Assembly (NCBI GenBank): GCA_963708735.1
Contig: CAVPTW010000039.1
Span: 61,450-125,449 of the forward strand
DNA length: 64,000 nucleotides
DNA from: JAGPUQ01 sp963708735
Lineage (GTDB): Bacteria > Pseudomonadota > Gammaproteobacteria > Pseudomonadales > Porticoccaceae
Direction of reading: 5' to 3'
Shown here: positions 1 through 9,270 of the stretch, piece by piece
How the letters are laid out: every line of letters begins with the position of its first letter
How positions within the stretch are numbered: the stretch's first letter is position 1
The notes under the pieces: generated by a model
The model's input: the letters and a program-made list of their open reading frames with translations, nothing else
Database searches by the model: none
Told to the model about the DNA's origin: nothing
Position numbers and translations under genes: made by a program

Positions 1-476
1 GGCGCCAGTTTCGCGATCCCCGGCTGCTGGAAGTCATTGAGCACAGCCTGCGCAGTTACGACATCAGCCCATCTCTGATCAACTTCGAGATTACCGAAAC
101 CCTGGCCATGGAGGATGTGGACGGTGCCATCGCCAAGATGATGGCGATCAAGTCCCTCGGCGCCCATTTCGCCGTGGATGATTTCGGTGTCGGTTATTCG
201 TCCATGATTGCCCTGCGCCGCCTGCCCTTCGATTGGCTGAAGATTGACCGCGAATTCATCCGCAACCTGCACCGCGATCCCGACGCGCGCGGCATAGTCG
301 AGGCGATGCTCGCGGTGTCCCGGCAGTACGGCCTGCGGGTCATTGCCGAGGGTGTCGGGGATTCGGCGGCGCTGGATCTGTTGCGTCAGATCGGCTGCGA
401 CTCCTACCAGGGCGCGCTCTACAGCATGCCGGTGCCCGTGGACCGGTTTCGACAACTGCTGGGTGCGGCCGCCTGA
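1..476 (+). CDS. EAL-domain (c-di-GMP phosphodiesterase-type) protein, C-terminal part
   Basis: The gene enters from the left edge; the first whole codon is at base 3. The visible ~157 residues are the second half of an EAL domain: a FEITET strand (metal-binding Glu), DDFGVGYSS (paired Asp plus loop 6), KIDREFI (catalytic Lys region) and VIAEGV (Glu). These residues are the ones kept in active c-di-GMP phosphodiesterases, so the domain is probably catalytic, cleaving c-di-GMP to pGpG. The EAL signature itself and any sensor or GGDEF domain lie outside the window. It ends just after the EAL fold, so nothing follows the domain. It is separated from ndk by about 105 bases and is not obviously in its operon. 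Confidence 0.85.
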   Translation, partial: RQFRDPRLLEVIEHSLRSYDISPSLINFEITETLAMEDVDGAIAKMMAIKSLGAHFAVDDFGVGYSSMIALRRLPFDWLKIDREFIRNLHRDPDARGIVEAMLAVSRQYGLRVIAEGVGDSAALDLLRQIGCDSYQGALYSMPVPVDRFRQLLGAAA

Positions 477-488
477 GCCGGTAATTCC

Positions 489-518
489 TTGTGTCGGCCG
501 GTAGGGGAAGAGTAAAAT
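489..518 (+). promoter_or_regulatory. Putative sigma-70 promoter of ndk
   Basis: A TTGTGT -35-like hexamer (489-494) and TAAAAT -10-like hexamer (513-518) are 18 bases apart, upstream of ndk. Assigned by eye; no start site is known. Confidence 0.35.
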
Positions 519-581
519 TCCGGCCCCTTATCCCCGGGGTGGCGCCACGGGCGCGATCCCGACCTACCGGAGTCCATGTTA

Positions 582-1007
582 ATGTCGATCGAGCGCACTC
601 TGTCCATCATCAAGCCCGACGCCGTGGCCAAGAACGTAATCGGTGAGATTGTGGGGCGTTTTGAGCGTGCCGGGCTGCGCGTGGTCGCCGCCAAGATGCT
701 GCGGCTGTCCCGGGAGCAGGCCGAAGGGTTTTATGCGGAACATCGCGAGCGCCCTTTTTTTGGCGACCTGGTCGCTTTCATGACTTCGGGTCCGGTGGTG
801 GTGCAGGTGCTGGAAGGACGCGACGCCATTGCGCAGAATCGTGAGCTGATGGGCGCCACCAATCCACGCGAGGCCGCTGCGGGCACCATTCGTGCCGATT
901 TCGCCGAATCCATCGATGCCAACGCTGTGCATGGTTCGGACTCGCCGACCTCCGCCGAGCGCGAAATCGCGTATTTTTTCACGGGCGGGGAGATCTGCGC
1001 GCGCTGA
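582..1007 (+). CDS. ndk: Nucleoside diphosphate kinase
   Basis: Transfers the gamma-phosphate between nucleoside triphosphates and diphosphates through a phospho-histidine, balancing NTP/dNTP pools in the cytoplasm. The 141-residue protein starts MSIERTLSIIKPDAV and carries the active-site His117 in a VHGSDS motif, matching family length and sequence end to end. The ATG at 582 is preferred over the in-frame ATG at 576 because a GGAG (569-572) is 9 bases upstream of the former and only 3 from the latter. It is the first gene of the ndk-rlmN-pilW-rodZ-ispG-hisS run typical of gammaproteobacteria. Confidence 0.97.
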   Translation: MSIERTLSIIKPDAVAKNVIGEIVGRFERAGLRVVAAKMLRLSREQAEGFYAEHRERPFFGDLVAFMTSGPVVVQVLEGRDAIAQNRELMGATNPREAAAGTIRADFAESIDANAVHGSDSPTSAEREIAYFFTGGEICAR

Positions 1008-1032
1008 GCGCGGAGTGACTCCGGGAGGCGGG

Positions 1033-2160
1033 GTGAGTCGGACCAATTTGCTCGGGTTGACCGCCAGTGCGCTGGGGGATTTTTTCGAAGCGGTCGGCGA
1101 ACGTCGCTTTCGCAGCGTTCAGGTTCTGAAATGGATCCACCAGCGCGGCGCGACCGATTTCGCGGCGATGACGGACCTCGCGCGGCCCTTGCGGGGAAAG
1201 CTCGCCCAGATCGCCGAAGTACGCCCCCCCGAGGTGGTGCGGCAGGAAGATGCCGCCGACGGCACCTGCAAGTGGCTGGTGCGCACCGATGGCGGCGATT
1301 GCATCGAGACCGTCTATATCCCCGAGCGCGGTCGCGGCACGCTCTGTATTTCCTCCCAGATCGGTTGCGCGCTGGACTGTAGTTTCTGCGCCACCGGCAA
1401 GCAGGGCTTCAACCGCGATCTTACCGCTGCCGAAATCATCGGCCAGCTGTGGATTGCCAACCAGACGTTCGGCAATTTTGCCGGGCACTCCGAACGTCGC
1501 GTCACCAACACCGTGATGATGGGCATGGGCGAGCCCCTGCTCAACTTCGACAATGTCGTCGCCGCCATGAACCTCATGATGGACGACAACGCCTACGGAC
1601 TGTCCAAGCGCCGCGTGACCCTGAGCACCGCCGGCGTGGTGCCGATGCTCGACCGGCTGGGCGATGTCACCGATGTCTCCCTGGCCATCTCCCTGCACGC
1701 GCCCAACGACGCTTTGCGCAACGAGCTGGTGCCGATCAATCGCAAATATCCCATCGCCAGCCTGCTCGAGTCCGCGCGGGGTTATCTGCGCAAGTTGCCG
1801 GACACCCGGCGCCGCATCACGGTGGAATACACCCTGATGGATGGCGTCAACGACAGCGTCGAGCTGGCGCGCGAGTTGGGTGACCTGCTGCGCGATACGC
1901 CCTGCAAGATCAATTTGATTCCGTTCAACCCGTTTCCCGGTACTCCGTATCGGCGCGTCACGCCCGCTGCCGTCGCCCGGTTTCAGGAAATCCTTGCCGC
2001 CCAGGGTTACACTGTGACCGTGCGGGCCACGCGTGGCGATGACATCGCTGCCGCCTGCGGCCAGCTTGCCGGTGACGTCAATGACCGCACCCGGCGCAGC
2101 GAACGTCACCGCCGGCGCGACATGGGAGACGAGCAGGTCGTGAGGATCGTCAATGGGTAA
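1033..2160 (+). CDS. rlmN: Dual-specificity 23S rRNA/tRNA adenine-C2 methyltransferase RlmN
   Basis: Radical SAM methyltransferase that makes m2A2503 in 23S rRNA and m2A37 in some tRNAs. The 375-residue protein has the CX3CX2C cluster motif (Cys112, Cys116, Cys119; CALDCSFC) and the C-terminal methyl-carrier cysteine in DDIAAACGQ (Cys342). An open frame runs further upstream into ndk, but the GTG at 1033 follows a GGGAGG Shine-Dalgarno sequence and gives the family length. It overlaps the following pilus gene by 8 bases, so translation is probably coupled. Confidence 0.95.
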   Translation: MSRTNLLGLTASALGDFFEAVGERRFRSVQVLKWIHQRGATDFAAMTDLARPLRGKLAQIAEVRPPEVVRQEDAADGTCKWLVRTDGGDCIETVYIPERGRGTLCISSQIGCALDCSFCATGKQGFNRDLTAAEIIGQLWIANQTFGNFAGHSERRVTNTVMMGMGEPLLNFDNVVAAMNLMMDDNAYGLSKRRVTLSTAGVVPMLDRLGDVTDVSLAISLHAPNDALRNELVPINRKYPIASLLESARGYLRKLPDTRRRITVEYTLMDGVNDSVELARELGDLLRDTPCKINLIPFNPFPGTPYRRVTPAAVARFQEILAAQGYTVTVRATRGDDIAAACGQLAGDVNDRTRRSERHRRRDMGDEQVVRIVNG

Positions 2161-2971
2161 TGCTGGGCGCGCGGGTCTGGTCGCCGCAATCGCCACTGTG
2201 CTGCTGGTGTGCGGATGTTCCACCACTACCACGAAGAGCAGCGAGACCCTGACATCTTCTTCCGACGAAAAAACCGAGGCGGAGAAGCGTCAGGACGCGC
2301 TCGGTAGTTATATCGAGCTGGGCCTGGGCTATATCGGCCAGAACAATCGTGACCAGGCGCGCCTCAACCTGCTGCGCGCCCTCGAAATAGACAGCCGATC
2401 ACCGGGCGCCAATAACGGCATGGCGTTGCTCTATCAACTTGAACGCGATAGCGCGCACGCCGAAGAGTATTTCAAGAAAGCACTTTCCTACGACCGCGAC
2501 TTTACCCAGGCGCGCAACAATTACGCCGTGTTTCTCGCTACCCAGAATCGTTTTGACGAAGCCTACGAGCAGTTCAGTCTGGCCTCCCGCGACGTGAATT
2601 ATCAGCTCCGACCGCAGGTGTTCCTCAGCCTGGGAGCGGTTGCCTCGAAACTCGGCAAGACCAGTGAAGCCAAGGACGCCTGGGAGCGCGCCCTGGCACT
2701 GGATAGAGAACTGCCCGGACCCTATCTGGAGCTGGCCAACATGTATTTTGAGCGGGGCGACCTTCCCGAAGCGAAACGGTATCTGGATCGCCATGAGCAG
2801 CTGGCGCAACCTTCCGCCCGCAGTCTTTGGCTGGCGGTGCGAGTGGAGGATGCCTTCGGCAATGCCGATGGTGTCGCCAGCAAGGGCATGGCGTTGCGCA
2901 AGCTGTTCCCCTATTCCCGCGAAACCGTCGCCTACCAAAAATGGGTTCAGGACCGTGGCCAGTCCCAGTGA
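2153..2971 (+). CDS. pilW: Type IV pilus biogenesis TPR lipoprotein PilW/PilF
   Basis: Outer-membrane lipoprotein pilotin of the PilF/PilW type, which assists PilQ secretin insertion and multimerisation. The 272-residue protein has a hydrophobic N-terminus ending in a lipobox (V-C-G-Cys22), a Ser/Thr-rich linker and then tandem tetratricopeptide repeats (for example around GLGYIGQNNRDQARLNLLRA). The position between rlmN and rodZ/ispG is the conserved one in gammaproteobacteria. Start ATG 2153 overlaps the rlmN stop and has a GAGG upstream. The name is used as pilW in Neisseria and pilF in Pseudomonas. Confidence 0.88.
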   Translation: MGNAGRAGLVAAIATVLLVCGCSTTTTKSSETLTSSSDEKTEAEKRQDALGSYIELGLGYIGQNNRDQARLNLLRALEIDSRSPGANNGMALLYQLERDSAHAEEYFKKALSYDRDFTQARNNYAVFLATQNRFDEAYEQFSLASRDVNYQLRPQVFLSLGAVASKLGKTSEAKDAWERALALDRELPGPYLELANMYFERGDLPEAKRYLDRHEQLAQPSARSLWLAVRVEDAFGNADGVASKGMALRKLFPYSRETVAYQKWVQDRGQSQ

Positions 2972-3356
2972 CACCAATGCCGCATTGTCGCTGCCCGGGT
3001 TCCGGCTGCGGATGGCTCGTACCGAGCGCGGCATGACCCTGGAGGAGATCGCGGAAGGAAGCTGCATATCCCTGCGCACCCTTGCGGCGCTCGAAGCCGA
3101 CGACTATGGCAAGCTGCCGGAAGCGGTTTATGTGCGCGGCTATGTACGGCGCTATGCGCGGTTGTTGGGCATTGCCGCACAACCGCTGATCGATGATTTC
3201 GATGCCCAGTACGGCACGCATCGCGATGAAACCACCAGCTTTCCTGGTCGCCAGGGGCGGGTGTCGGGGCGGTTGCCGCGCGCCTGGCTGCTGGGCGGCG
3301 TAGCCGCGGGGCTGGTCCTGATTCTGGGCGCGGTACTCCTGCTGGTGTTCAGGTGA
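2955..3356 (+). CDS. rodZ: RodZ-like helix-turn-helix membrane protein, short form
   Basis: The 133-residue product has an N-terminal Xre/RodZ-type helix-turn-helix (GMTLEEIAEGSCISLRTLAALE, about residues 26-50), a basic linker, and one transmembrane helix near the C-terminus (LLGGVAAGLVLILGAVLLLVF). RodZ links MreB to the cell-wall elongation machinery. The usual C-terminal periplasmic DUF4115 domain is missing: the protein ends directly after the membrane helix. Start GTG 2955 lies inside the end of pilW (17-base overlap); other starts are possible. The stop overlaps the ispG start by 4 bases. Identification rests on the HTH-TM layout and conserved position. Confidence 0.78.
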   Translation: MASPSDTNAALSLPGFRLRMARTERGMTLEEIAEGSCISLRTLAALEADDYGKLPEAVYVRGYVRRYARLLGIAAQPLIDDFDAQYGTHRDETTSFPGRQGRVSGRLPRAWLLGGVAAGLVLILGAVLLLVFR

Positions 3357-4474
3357 GCGCGATGGATCGTGAAAGCCCGATAAAGCGTCGGCACACCCGA
3401 CGGATTCTGGTCGGCAAAGTCCCGGTCGGGGGCGATGCCCCAATCTCCGTACAGAGCATGACCAACACCGAAACCACGGACGTGTTTGCCACGGTGGCGC
3501 AGATCAACGCCATTCAGCGGGCCGGGGCCGATATCGTGCGGGTGTCGGTGCCGTCGCTGGAGGCTGCCGAAGCCTTCGGCGCCATTCGCCGCCAGGTGGA
3601 TGTTCCGCTGGTGGCGGATATCCACTTCGATTACCGGATCGCCCTGCGCGTACTGGATCTGGGGGTCGACTGCCTGCGCATCAATCCCGGCAATATCGGT
3701 CGCGAGGAGCGGGTGCGCGAGCTGGTGCGCAAGGCGCGCGATCTGGGCGTTCCGATTCGTATCGGCGTCAATGCGGGTTCGCTCGAAAAGGATCTGCAAG
3801 TCAAATACGGCGAGCCGACGCCGGCGGCGTTGGTGGAGTCCGCGCTGCGCCATATCGATATTCTGGATCGTCTCGATTTCCACAACTTCAAGGTGAGTCT
3901 CAAGGCGTCCGACCTGTTCATGGCGGTGGCGGCCTACCGCGAGATTGCCCGCCAGATCGACAATCCCCTGCACCTGGGCATCACCGAGGCCGGCGGTCTG
4001 CGCTCGGGGACTGTGAAGTCGGCGATCGGGCTCGGCGCGCTGTTGCTCGACGGCATCGGCGATACTCTGCGGATTTCGCTCGCCGCCGATCCGGTCGAAG
4101 AGGTGAAAGTCGGCTGGGATCTGCTGAAAAGCCTGCGTCTGCGCACCAAGGGCATCAACCTGATCGCGTGTCCGAGCTGCTCGCGGCAGAATTTCGATGT
4201 CATCGGTACTGTGAATGCACTGGAGCAGCGACTGGAAGACATCACCGAACCCCTGGATGTCGCTGTCATCGGTTGCATCGTCAATGGTCCGGGGGAGGCG
4301 CGCGTGGCCGATATCGGCCTGACCGGCGGCACGCCCCGGCATCTGCTGTACGCCCACGGCAAGGTCCTGCAAAAACTCGACAAGATCGACCTCGTCGATC
4401 AGCTCGAGCAGCACATTCGCGCTACAATCCGCGCGCGCGCCGAGCGGGACGCGTCCATCATCGCCCGCGGTTGA
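3353..4474 (+). CDS. ispG: 4-hydroxy-3-methylbut-2-enyl-diphosphate synthase
   Basis: Penultimate enzyme of the MEP isoprenoid pathway: reductive conversion of MEcPP to HMBPP using a [4Fe-4S] cluster. The 373-residue protein has the cluster cysteines Cys273 and Cys276 (CPSCSRQ) and Cys308, with Glu315 in CIVNGPGEA. The GTG start at 3353 overlaps the rodZ stop (GTGA); an ATG nine bases later is an alternative. A short gap separates it from hisS, consistent with one operon. Confidence 0.96.
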   Translation: MSAMDRESPIKRRHTRRILVGKVPVGGDAPISVQSMTNTETTDVFATVAQINAIQRAGADIVRVSVPSLEAAEAFGAIRRQVDVPLVADIHFDYRIALRVLDLGVDCLRINPGNIGREERVRELVRKARDLGVPIRIGVNAGSLEKDLQVKYGEPTPAALVESALRHIDILDRLDFHNFKVSLKASDLFMAVAAYREIARQIDNPLHLGITEAGGLRSGTVKSAIGLGALLLDGIGDTLRISLAADPVEEVKVGWDLLKSLRLRTKGINLIACPSCSRQNFDVIGTVNALEQRLEDITEPLDVAVIGCIVNGPGEARVADIGLTGGTPRHLLYAHGKVLQKLDKIDLVDQLEQHIRATIRARAERDASIIARG

Positions 4475-4497
4475 ACCCAGGTACCCTTTTGAACGCG

Positions 4498-5775
4498 ATG
4501 CAGTCCCTGCGCGGGATGAACGACATTTTGCCGGGCGAGACGCCCGTCTGGCAGCATCTCGAAGCGACCCTGGCCGAGCTTCTGGCGGGTTATGGCTATC
4601 AGGAAATCCGCTTTCCGCTGCTGGAGAGTACCGAGCTGTTCCAGCGCTCCATCGGCGAAGTCACCGACATCGTCGAAAAAGAAATGTACAGCTTCATCGA
4701 CCGCAACGGCGACAGTGTGACACTGCGGCCGGAGGGCACCGCCGGTTGCGTGCGCGCCTGCGCCCAGCACGGATTGCTGCGCAACCAGGTGCAGCGACTC
4801 TGGTACCGCGGTCCCATGTTTCGCCACGAGCGGCCCCAGAAAGGCCGGTTGCGCCAGTTTCACCAGGTCGGTGCCGAAGTGTTCGGACTCCCGGGTCCGG
4901 ATATCGACGCGGAAATGCTGGCGATGACCGAGCGTTTGTGGCGGCGCCTGGGTATTCGCGAGCATCTGGAACTCCAGATCAACTCCCTGGGCAGCGGTGC
5001 TTCCCGCGCGGCTTATCGCGCGGCGCTGGTAGCCTATCTGGAGCACTATCGGAGCGAACTCGACGCCGACAGTCAGCGCCGGCTGGACACCAATCCGCTG
5101 CGCATTCTCGACAGCAAGGTAGCGCGCACCCGGGAAATTCTGGGCGACGCTCCGGTGCTGGCGGATTACCTTGATGCCGAGTCCCGCGACCATTTTGCCG
5201 GTTTGTGTCAACTGCTGGAGGCCGCGGGCATCCGCTACAGCGTCAATGATCGCCTGGTGCGGGGCCTCGATTACTACGGCAAGACCGTGTTCGAGTGGGT
5301 CAGCGATCGACTCGGCGCCCAGGCCACGGCCTGTGCCGGCGGCCGCTACGATGGCCTGGTCGAGCAGCTCGGCGGAGACCCCACGCCCGCCATCGGTTTC
5401 GGCATCGGCCTCGAGCGTCTGGTGCTGCTGCTGGAAGCCGCCGGCGTTGCCGAAGGTGCCGGTGAGCAGCCGCTGGATGCGTATTTCGTGGTCGCGGGCG
5501 CCGTCGGTATGGCGGCGCTCCAGATCGCCGAGCAGCTGCGGGACGCCGTGCCGCAACTGCGCCTCCAGAGCCACTGCGGCGGTGGCAGTCTGAAAAGCCA
5601 GATGAAACGGGCCGATCGCAGTGGCGCGGCGTTTGCGCTGATCCTGGGCGAAGATGAAGTCGCGAGCGAGCGCATCACCCTCAAGTATCTGCGCCGGGAC
5701 CAGCCCCAGGAAGCGCTGGCCCTGGATGCGTTGATCGCGCTGTTGCGGCGGGAATGCCAGCGCATGCCCGCCTGA
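4498..5775 (+). CDS. hisS: Histidyl-tRNA synthetase
   Basis: Class II aminoacyl-tRNA synthetase charging tRNA-His. The 425-residue product begins MQSLRGMNDILPGETPVW, as in the family, and keeps the histidine-binding LVRGLDYYGKTVFEW segment, the ACAGGRYDGL motif and the GIGLERL motif 3 arginine helix, followed by the C-terminal anticodon-binding domain. The open frame extends upstream into ispG but the ATG at 4498 fits homologues; a TTG at 4489 is the only close alternative. It is followed by yfgM-bamB-der in the conserved order. Confidence 0.97.
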   Translation: MQSLRGMNDILPGETPVWQHLEATLAELLAGYGYQEIRFPLLESTELFQRSIGEVTDIVEKEMYSFIDRNGDSVTLRPEGTAGCVRACAQHGLLRNQVQRLWYRGPMFRHERPQKGRLRQFHQVGAEVFGLPGPDIDAEMLAMTERLWRRLGIREHLELQINSLGSGASRAAYRAALVAYLEHYRSELDADSQRRLDTNPLRILDSKVARTREILGDAPVLADYLDAESRDHFAGLCQLLEAAGIRYSVNDRLVRGLDYYGKTVFEWVSDRLGAQATACAGGRYDGLVEQLGGDPTPAIGFGIGLERLVLLLEAAGVAEGAGEQPLDAYFVVAGAVGMAALQIAEQLRDAVPQLRLQSHCGGGSLKSQMKRADRSGAAFALILGEDEVASERITLKYLRRDQPQEALALDALIALLRRECQRMPA

Positions 5776-5812
5776 TTTTCCACCTGAACATTGACCGAAC
5801 CAAGAGCAGACC

Positions 5813-6499
5813 ATGGCCGATTATCACGCCGATCAGGAACAACTGGATGCGCTGCGGCGCTGGTGGAAACGGTACGGAGCCGCGGCGGCGCTCGCGGTGA
5901 CGCTGGCGGTCGGCGGTTGGTTTGGCTGGCAGCAGTGGCAGGGGGCGCGGGCGCGCACGGCGGAAGCCGCATCCCTGGTTTACGAGGAGATGATGGCCGG
6001 GGTTACCAGTGCGCCTCTTCAGGATATGGATCCGAAACGCCTCGACGCCCTGGTGGCAACGGCGCAGAAGCTCAAGACCGATTACGGTCGTACCCAGTAC
6101 GCCACGCTCGCGGGGTTGCTGCTCGCGCGACTCGCGGTCGCGCGGAACGATCTGGATACCGCCGCGCTCGAATTGCGGGCGGTCATGCAGAACAGCCATG
6201 ACAGGGAGCTTGCCCAGATCGCGCAACTGCGCTTGGTGCGGGTGCTGACCGCGCAGGAGAAATACGACGAAGCCCTGCCCCTGGCGGATGCCAAGGTGGC
6301 CGATGCCATGGTGGGGATTTTTGCGGAAGCGCGGGGTGATATCCGCTTTCTGCGCGGTGAAACCGACGCCGCCCGCGCTGATTATCAGACGGCGCTGGCG
6401 CACCTCGGTGCCCGCGACGAGTTGTGGAAATCTCTGCTCGAGATCAAGCTCAATCAGGTGCAACCCGTGCAGGTTGCGGCCCAGGGGGCGACGCCGTGA
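5813..6499 (+). CDS. yfgM: YfgM family tetratricopeptide membrane protein
   Basis: Ancillary inner-membrane partner of the SecYEG translocon that hands proteins to periplasmic chaperones. The 228-residue protein has a short cytoplasmic N-terminus, one membrane helix (AAAALAVTLAVGGWFGW, about residues 23-41) and a periplasmic TPR-like helical domain. Position between hisS and bamB is diagnostic. Its stop overlaps the bamB start. Confidence 0.9.
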   Translation: MADYHADQEQLDALRRWWKRYGAAAALAVTLAVGGWFGWQQWQGARARTAEAASLVYEEMMAGVTSAPLQDMDPKRLDALVATAQKLKTDYGRTQYATLAGLLLARLAVARNDLDTAALELRAVMQNSHDRELAQIAQLRLVRVLTAQEKYDEALPLADAKVADAMVGIFAEARGDIRFLRGETDAARADYQTALAHLGARDELWKSLLEIKLNQVQPVQVAAQGATP

Positions 6500-7749
6500 A
6501 ACCGATACTCGTAGCCTTGGCGCTCGCACTGCTGCTGTCGGGATGCAGCAGCCTGAAATTCTGGGGCAAACCTGAGGCCGAGCCAGTTGCCGCTGACGCG
6601 ACTGCGGCGGCCGCCGCTGGTGACTCCCAGGAACTCACTGACGCACAGAAGAAAGAGCAGAAAAAAAAGGACAAGAAGGCCGGTGAGCCGAACGACCTCA
6701 AAAAAATTGAGGCCAGCGTCGATCTCAAACGCGTATGGAGCCTTAGCGTCGGCAAGGAACAGGAACCCCAGGACGCTACCCTGGTGCCAGTGGTTGTCGA
6801 TGGCGTGGTCTATGCCGCAAGCCGCGATGGTCGAGTGGTGGCGGTAGATGCCGCCAAGGGCGAGCGCCGCTGGCGTACCGACCTCGACATGACGCTGACC
6901 GGCGGTGTCGGGGTGGGCGGCGACCTGGTGCTGGTGGGCGGCGTTGAAGGCGATCTGATTGCCCTGCATGCGGATAGCGGTGAAGAAGCGTGGCGCGTGG
7001 CGTTGTCCAGCGAGATGCTCGCACCGGCGGCGGCCAATGCCGACGTGGTGGTAGTGGCGACGCAAGATGCCAAGGTGTTCGGATTTTCGGCACAGACCGG
7101 CAAGCAGCTCTGGTCGTTCGAAGGTGATCGCCCGCTGCTCACCCTGCACACCATGGCGGCACCGGTGATGACGGAGAGTCTGGCGGTCGTCGGCTTCGCC
7201 AGTGGCAAGTTGGTGGCATTTGACGCCGCCAACGGTACCGTCGTGTGGGAGGCACGAGTCGCCATGCCCAGCGGACGCACGGAGCTCGAGCGCATGGTGG
7301 ATGTGAATACCCCGGTGCTCGGTGGCGACATCCTGTACGCCGTCAGCTACCAGGGCCGTGTCGCGGCCTACAGCCGCGGTACCGGACGCGAACTCTGGGC
7401 ACGGGATGCGTCCAGTCATCGCGCTCCGTCGCTCGGTACCAACCAGCTCTACATCGTGGGCACCGAAGATCAGGTGATCGCATTGCGCGCTACCGGAGGC
7501 CAGGAGCTGTGGGTCAACCGCGACCTTCGGCTGCGCAATCTGAGCGCCCCGCAAGCGATAGGTGACGTGGTGGCGGTGGCGGATGTCGAGGGTTACCTGC
7601 ATCTGCTGTCACAGGTTGACGGTCGCATCGTCGGTCGCGTCAAGGTCGATCGTCACGGCGTGAGCACGTCGCTGGCGAGCGATGGCGAGCGGCTCTATGT
7701 GCTCGACAACAACGGTGACCTGACTGCCTACGAGTTGCGCTCGCACTGA
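6496..7749 (+). CDS. bamB: Outer-membrane assembly lipoprotein BamB
   Basis: Beta-propeller lipoprotein of the BAM complex that helps insert beta-barrel proteins into the outer membrane. The 417-residue protein has a signal peptide with lipobox LSGC (Cys17), a lysine-rich linker unusually long for BamB (about residues 45-70, with EQKKKDKKA), and then PQQ/WD-like blades (repeated GxxYAxSRDGRVVAVDAxxG patterns). GTG 6496 overlaps the yfgM stop by 4 bases and gives the right signal peptide. Confidence 0.95.
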   Translation: MKPILVALALALLLSGCSSLKFWGKPEAEPVAADATAAAAAGDSQELTDAQKKEQKKKDKKAGEPNDLKKIEASVDLKRVWSLSVGKEQEPQDATLVPVVVDGVVYAASRDGRVVAVDAAKGERRWRTDLDMTLTGGVGVGGDLVLVGGVEGDLIALHADSGEEAWRVALSSEMLAPAAANADVVVVATQDAKVFGFSAQTGKQLWSFEGDRPLLTLHTMAAPVMTESLAVVGFASGKLVAFDAANGTVVWEARVAMPSGRTELERMVDVNTPVLGGDILYAVSYQGRVAAYSRGTGRELWARDASSHRAPSLGTNQLYIVGTEDQVIALRATGGQELWVNRDLRLRNLSAPQAIGDVVAVADVEGYLHLLSQVDGRIVGRVKVDRHGVSTSLASDGERLYVLDNNGDLTAYELRSH

Positions 7750-7831
7750 GCGACCGGCCAGCGGGCGCGGCGGCTTGCCAGGGAGTAGAATGCGGCGTCC
7801 GCGCCCTGGGCGCCGTATCCTGTCCTGAATC

Positions 7832-9226
7832 ATGCTCCCCGTCGTCGCTCTGGTCGGCCGTCCCAACGTCGGCAAATCCACCCTCTTCAATCGTCTGACG
7901 CGTTCGCGTGAGGCGCTGGTCGCCGATTTTCCGGGGCTGACTCGGGATCGCCAGTACGGTGAGGCACATTTTGCCGGTCGCCGCTTCGTGGTGATCGATA
8001 CCGGTGGTATCACCGGCCGCGAAGAAGGCATCGACAGCGCCATGGCGGAGCAGTCGTTTCGCGCCGTGGACGAAGCCGATGTCATCATTTTCATGGTGGA
8101 CAGCCACGACGGACTCACCGGCATCGATGAAGATGTCGCGCGCCGCCTGCGGCAGCGGTCCGCCACGGTGTTTCTCGCCGCCAACAAAATCGACGGCACC
8201 AATCCCGATGTGGTGCTGGCCGAGTTTCACCGCCTCGGCTTTGCGCAGGTGTTTCCGGTGACCGCCACCCAGGGGCGGGGCGTCAATGCATTGTTGACGG
8301 CGGTAATGGCCGCGTTGCCGGAGAAGCCGCCGGAAGTGGTTCCGGCGGCGGTCGCCTCCAGCATCCGGGTGGCGGTGGTGGGGCGACCGAATGTCGGCAA
8401 GTCCACCCTGGTGAATCGCCTGCTCGGCGAAGAGCGGGTCGTGGTGTTCGACCAGCCCGGCACCACGCGCGACAGCATCTATATCGACTACGAGCGCGGC
8501 GGTCGGGCCTATACCCTGATCGATACCGCCGGTGTCCGGCGGCGCAAGAGTATCGATGAGGCGGTGGAAAAATTTTCCATCGTGAAAACCCTGAAAGCCA
8601 TCGACGATGCCCATGTCACCGTGTTGATGGTCGACGCCAGCGAGGGACTGGTCGATCAGGACCTGCATCTGCTGGGCTATTGCATCGAGGCGGGCCGCGC
8701 CCTGGTTATCGCGATCAACAAGTGGGACGGGCTGGAGCCGGATCAGCGCGACTGGGTGAAGCGCGAGCTGGAGCGCCGCCTGCGCTTCGCCGATTTTGTC
8801 GACATCCACTTCATTTCCGCGCTGCACGGCAGCGCCGTGGGCAATCTGTACCCCTCGATCCAGAAAGCCCATGCGGCCGCCACCGACAAGTACAGCACCA
8901 ATCGCCTGACGCGCATTCTCAAGGATGCAGTGGCGACCCATCCGCCGCCGATGGTGCGCGGGCGTCGCGTCAAGCCGCGCTTTGCCCATCCCGGGGGACG
9001 CAATCCACCGCTGATCGTGATTCACGGCAATCAGGTCGAAGCCCTGCCGGATCACTATGTCCGCTATCTCGAAAAAACCTACCGGCGCGAACTGGATCTG
9101 CACGGCACACCGGTACGGATCGAACTCAAATCCACGGTGAACCCCTTCGCCGGCCGCAAGAACGAATTGACCCCGCGCCAGATCGCCAAGAAGCGGCGCG
9201 CGTTCAGTTTTCACAAAGGCAAATAA
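7832..9226 (+). CDS. der: Ribosome-assembly GTPase Der (EngA)
   Basis: Tandem GTPase needed for 50S subunit maturation. The 464-residue protein has two G domains, each with a GRPNVGKS P-loop (residues 9-16 and about 184-191), DTGG/DTAG G3 motifs and NKxD G4 motifs (NKID, NKWD), followed by the KH-like C-terminal domain ending in a basic tail. Last gene of the conserved run; it converges on priA. Confidence 0.97.
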   Translation: MLPVVALVGRPNVGKSTLFNRLTRSREALVADFPGLTRDRQYGEAHFAGRRFVVIDTGGITGREEGIDSAMAEQSFRAVDEADVIIFMVDSHDGLTGIDEDVARRLRQRSATVFLAANKIDGTNPDVVLAEFHRLGFAQVFPVTATQGRGVNALLTAVMAALPEKPPEVVPAAVASSIRVAVVGRPNVGKSTLVNRLLGEERVVVFDQPGTTRDSIYIDYERGGRAYTLIDTAGVRRRKSIDEAVEKFSIVKTLKAIDDAHVTVLMVDASEGLVDQDLHLLGYCIEAGRALVIAINKWDGLEPDQRDWVKRELERRLRFADFVDIHFISALHGSAVGNLYPSIQKAHAAATDKYSTNRLTRILKDAVATHPPPMVRGRRVKPRFAHPGGRNPPLIVIHGNQVEALPDHYVRYLEKTYRRELDLHGTPVRIELKSTVNPFAGRKNELTPRQIAKKRRAFSFHKGK

Positions 9227-9270
9227 CCTGGCCTCATCGGGCTGTTCTGCGCGATTTTTAGTCAGTCGGC

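Noticed and set aside
979..2232. Long minus-strand open frame opposite rlmN (417 codons)
   Set aside because: Antisense to a clearly conserved radical SAM gene; composition is typical of a high-GC shadow frame.
4399..5814. Long minus-strand open frame opposite hisS
   Set aside because: Shadow of the histidyl-tRNA synthetase gene; no start signal and no motif.
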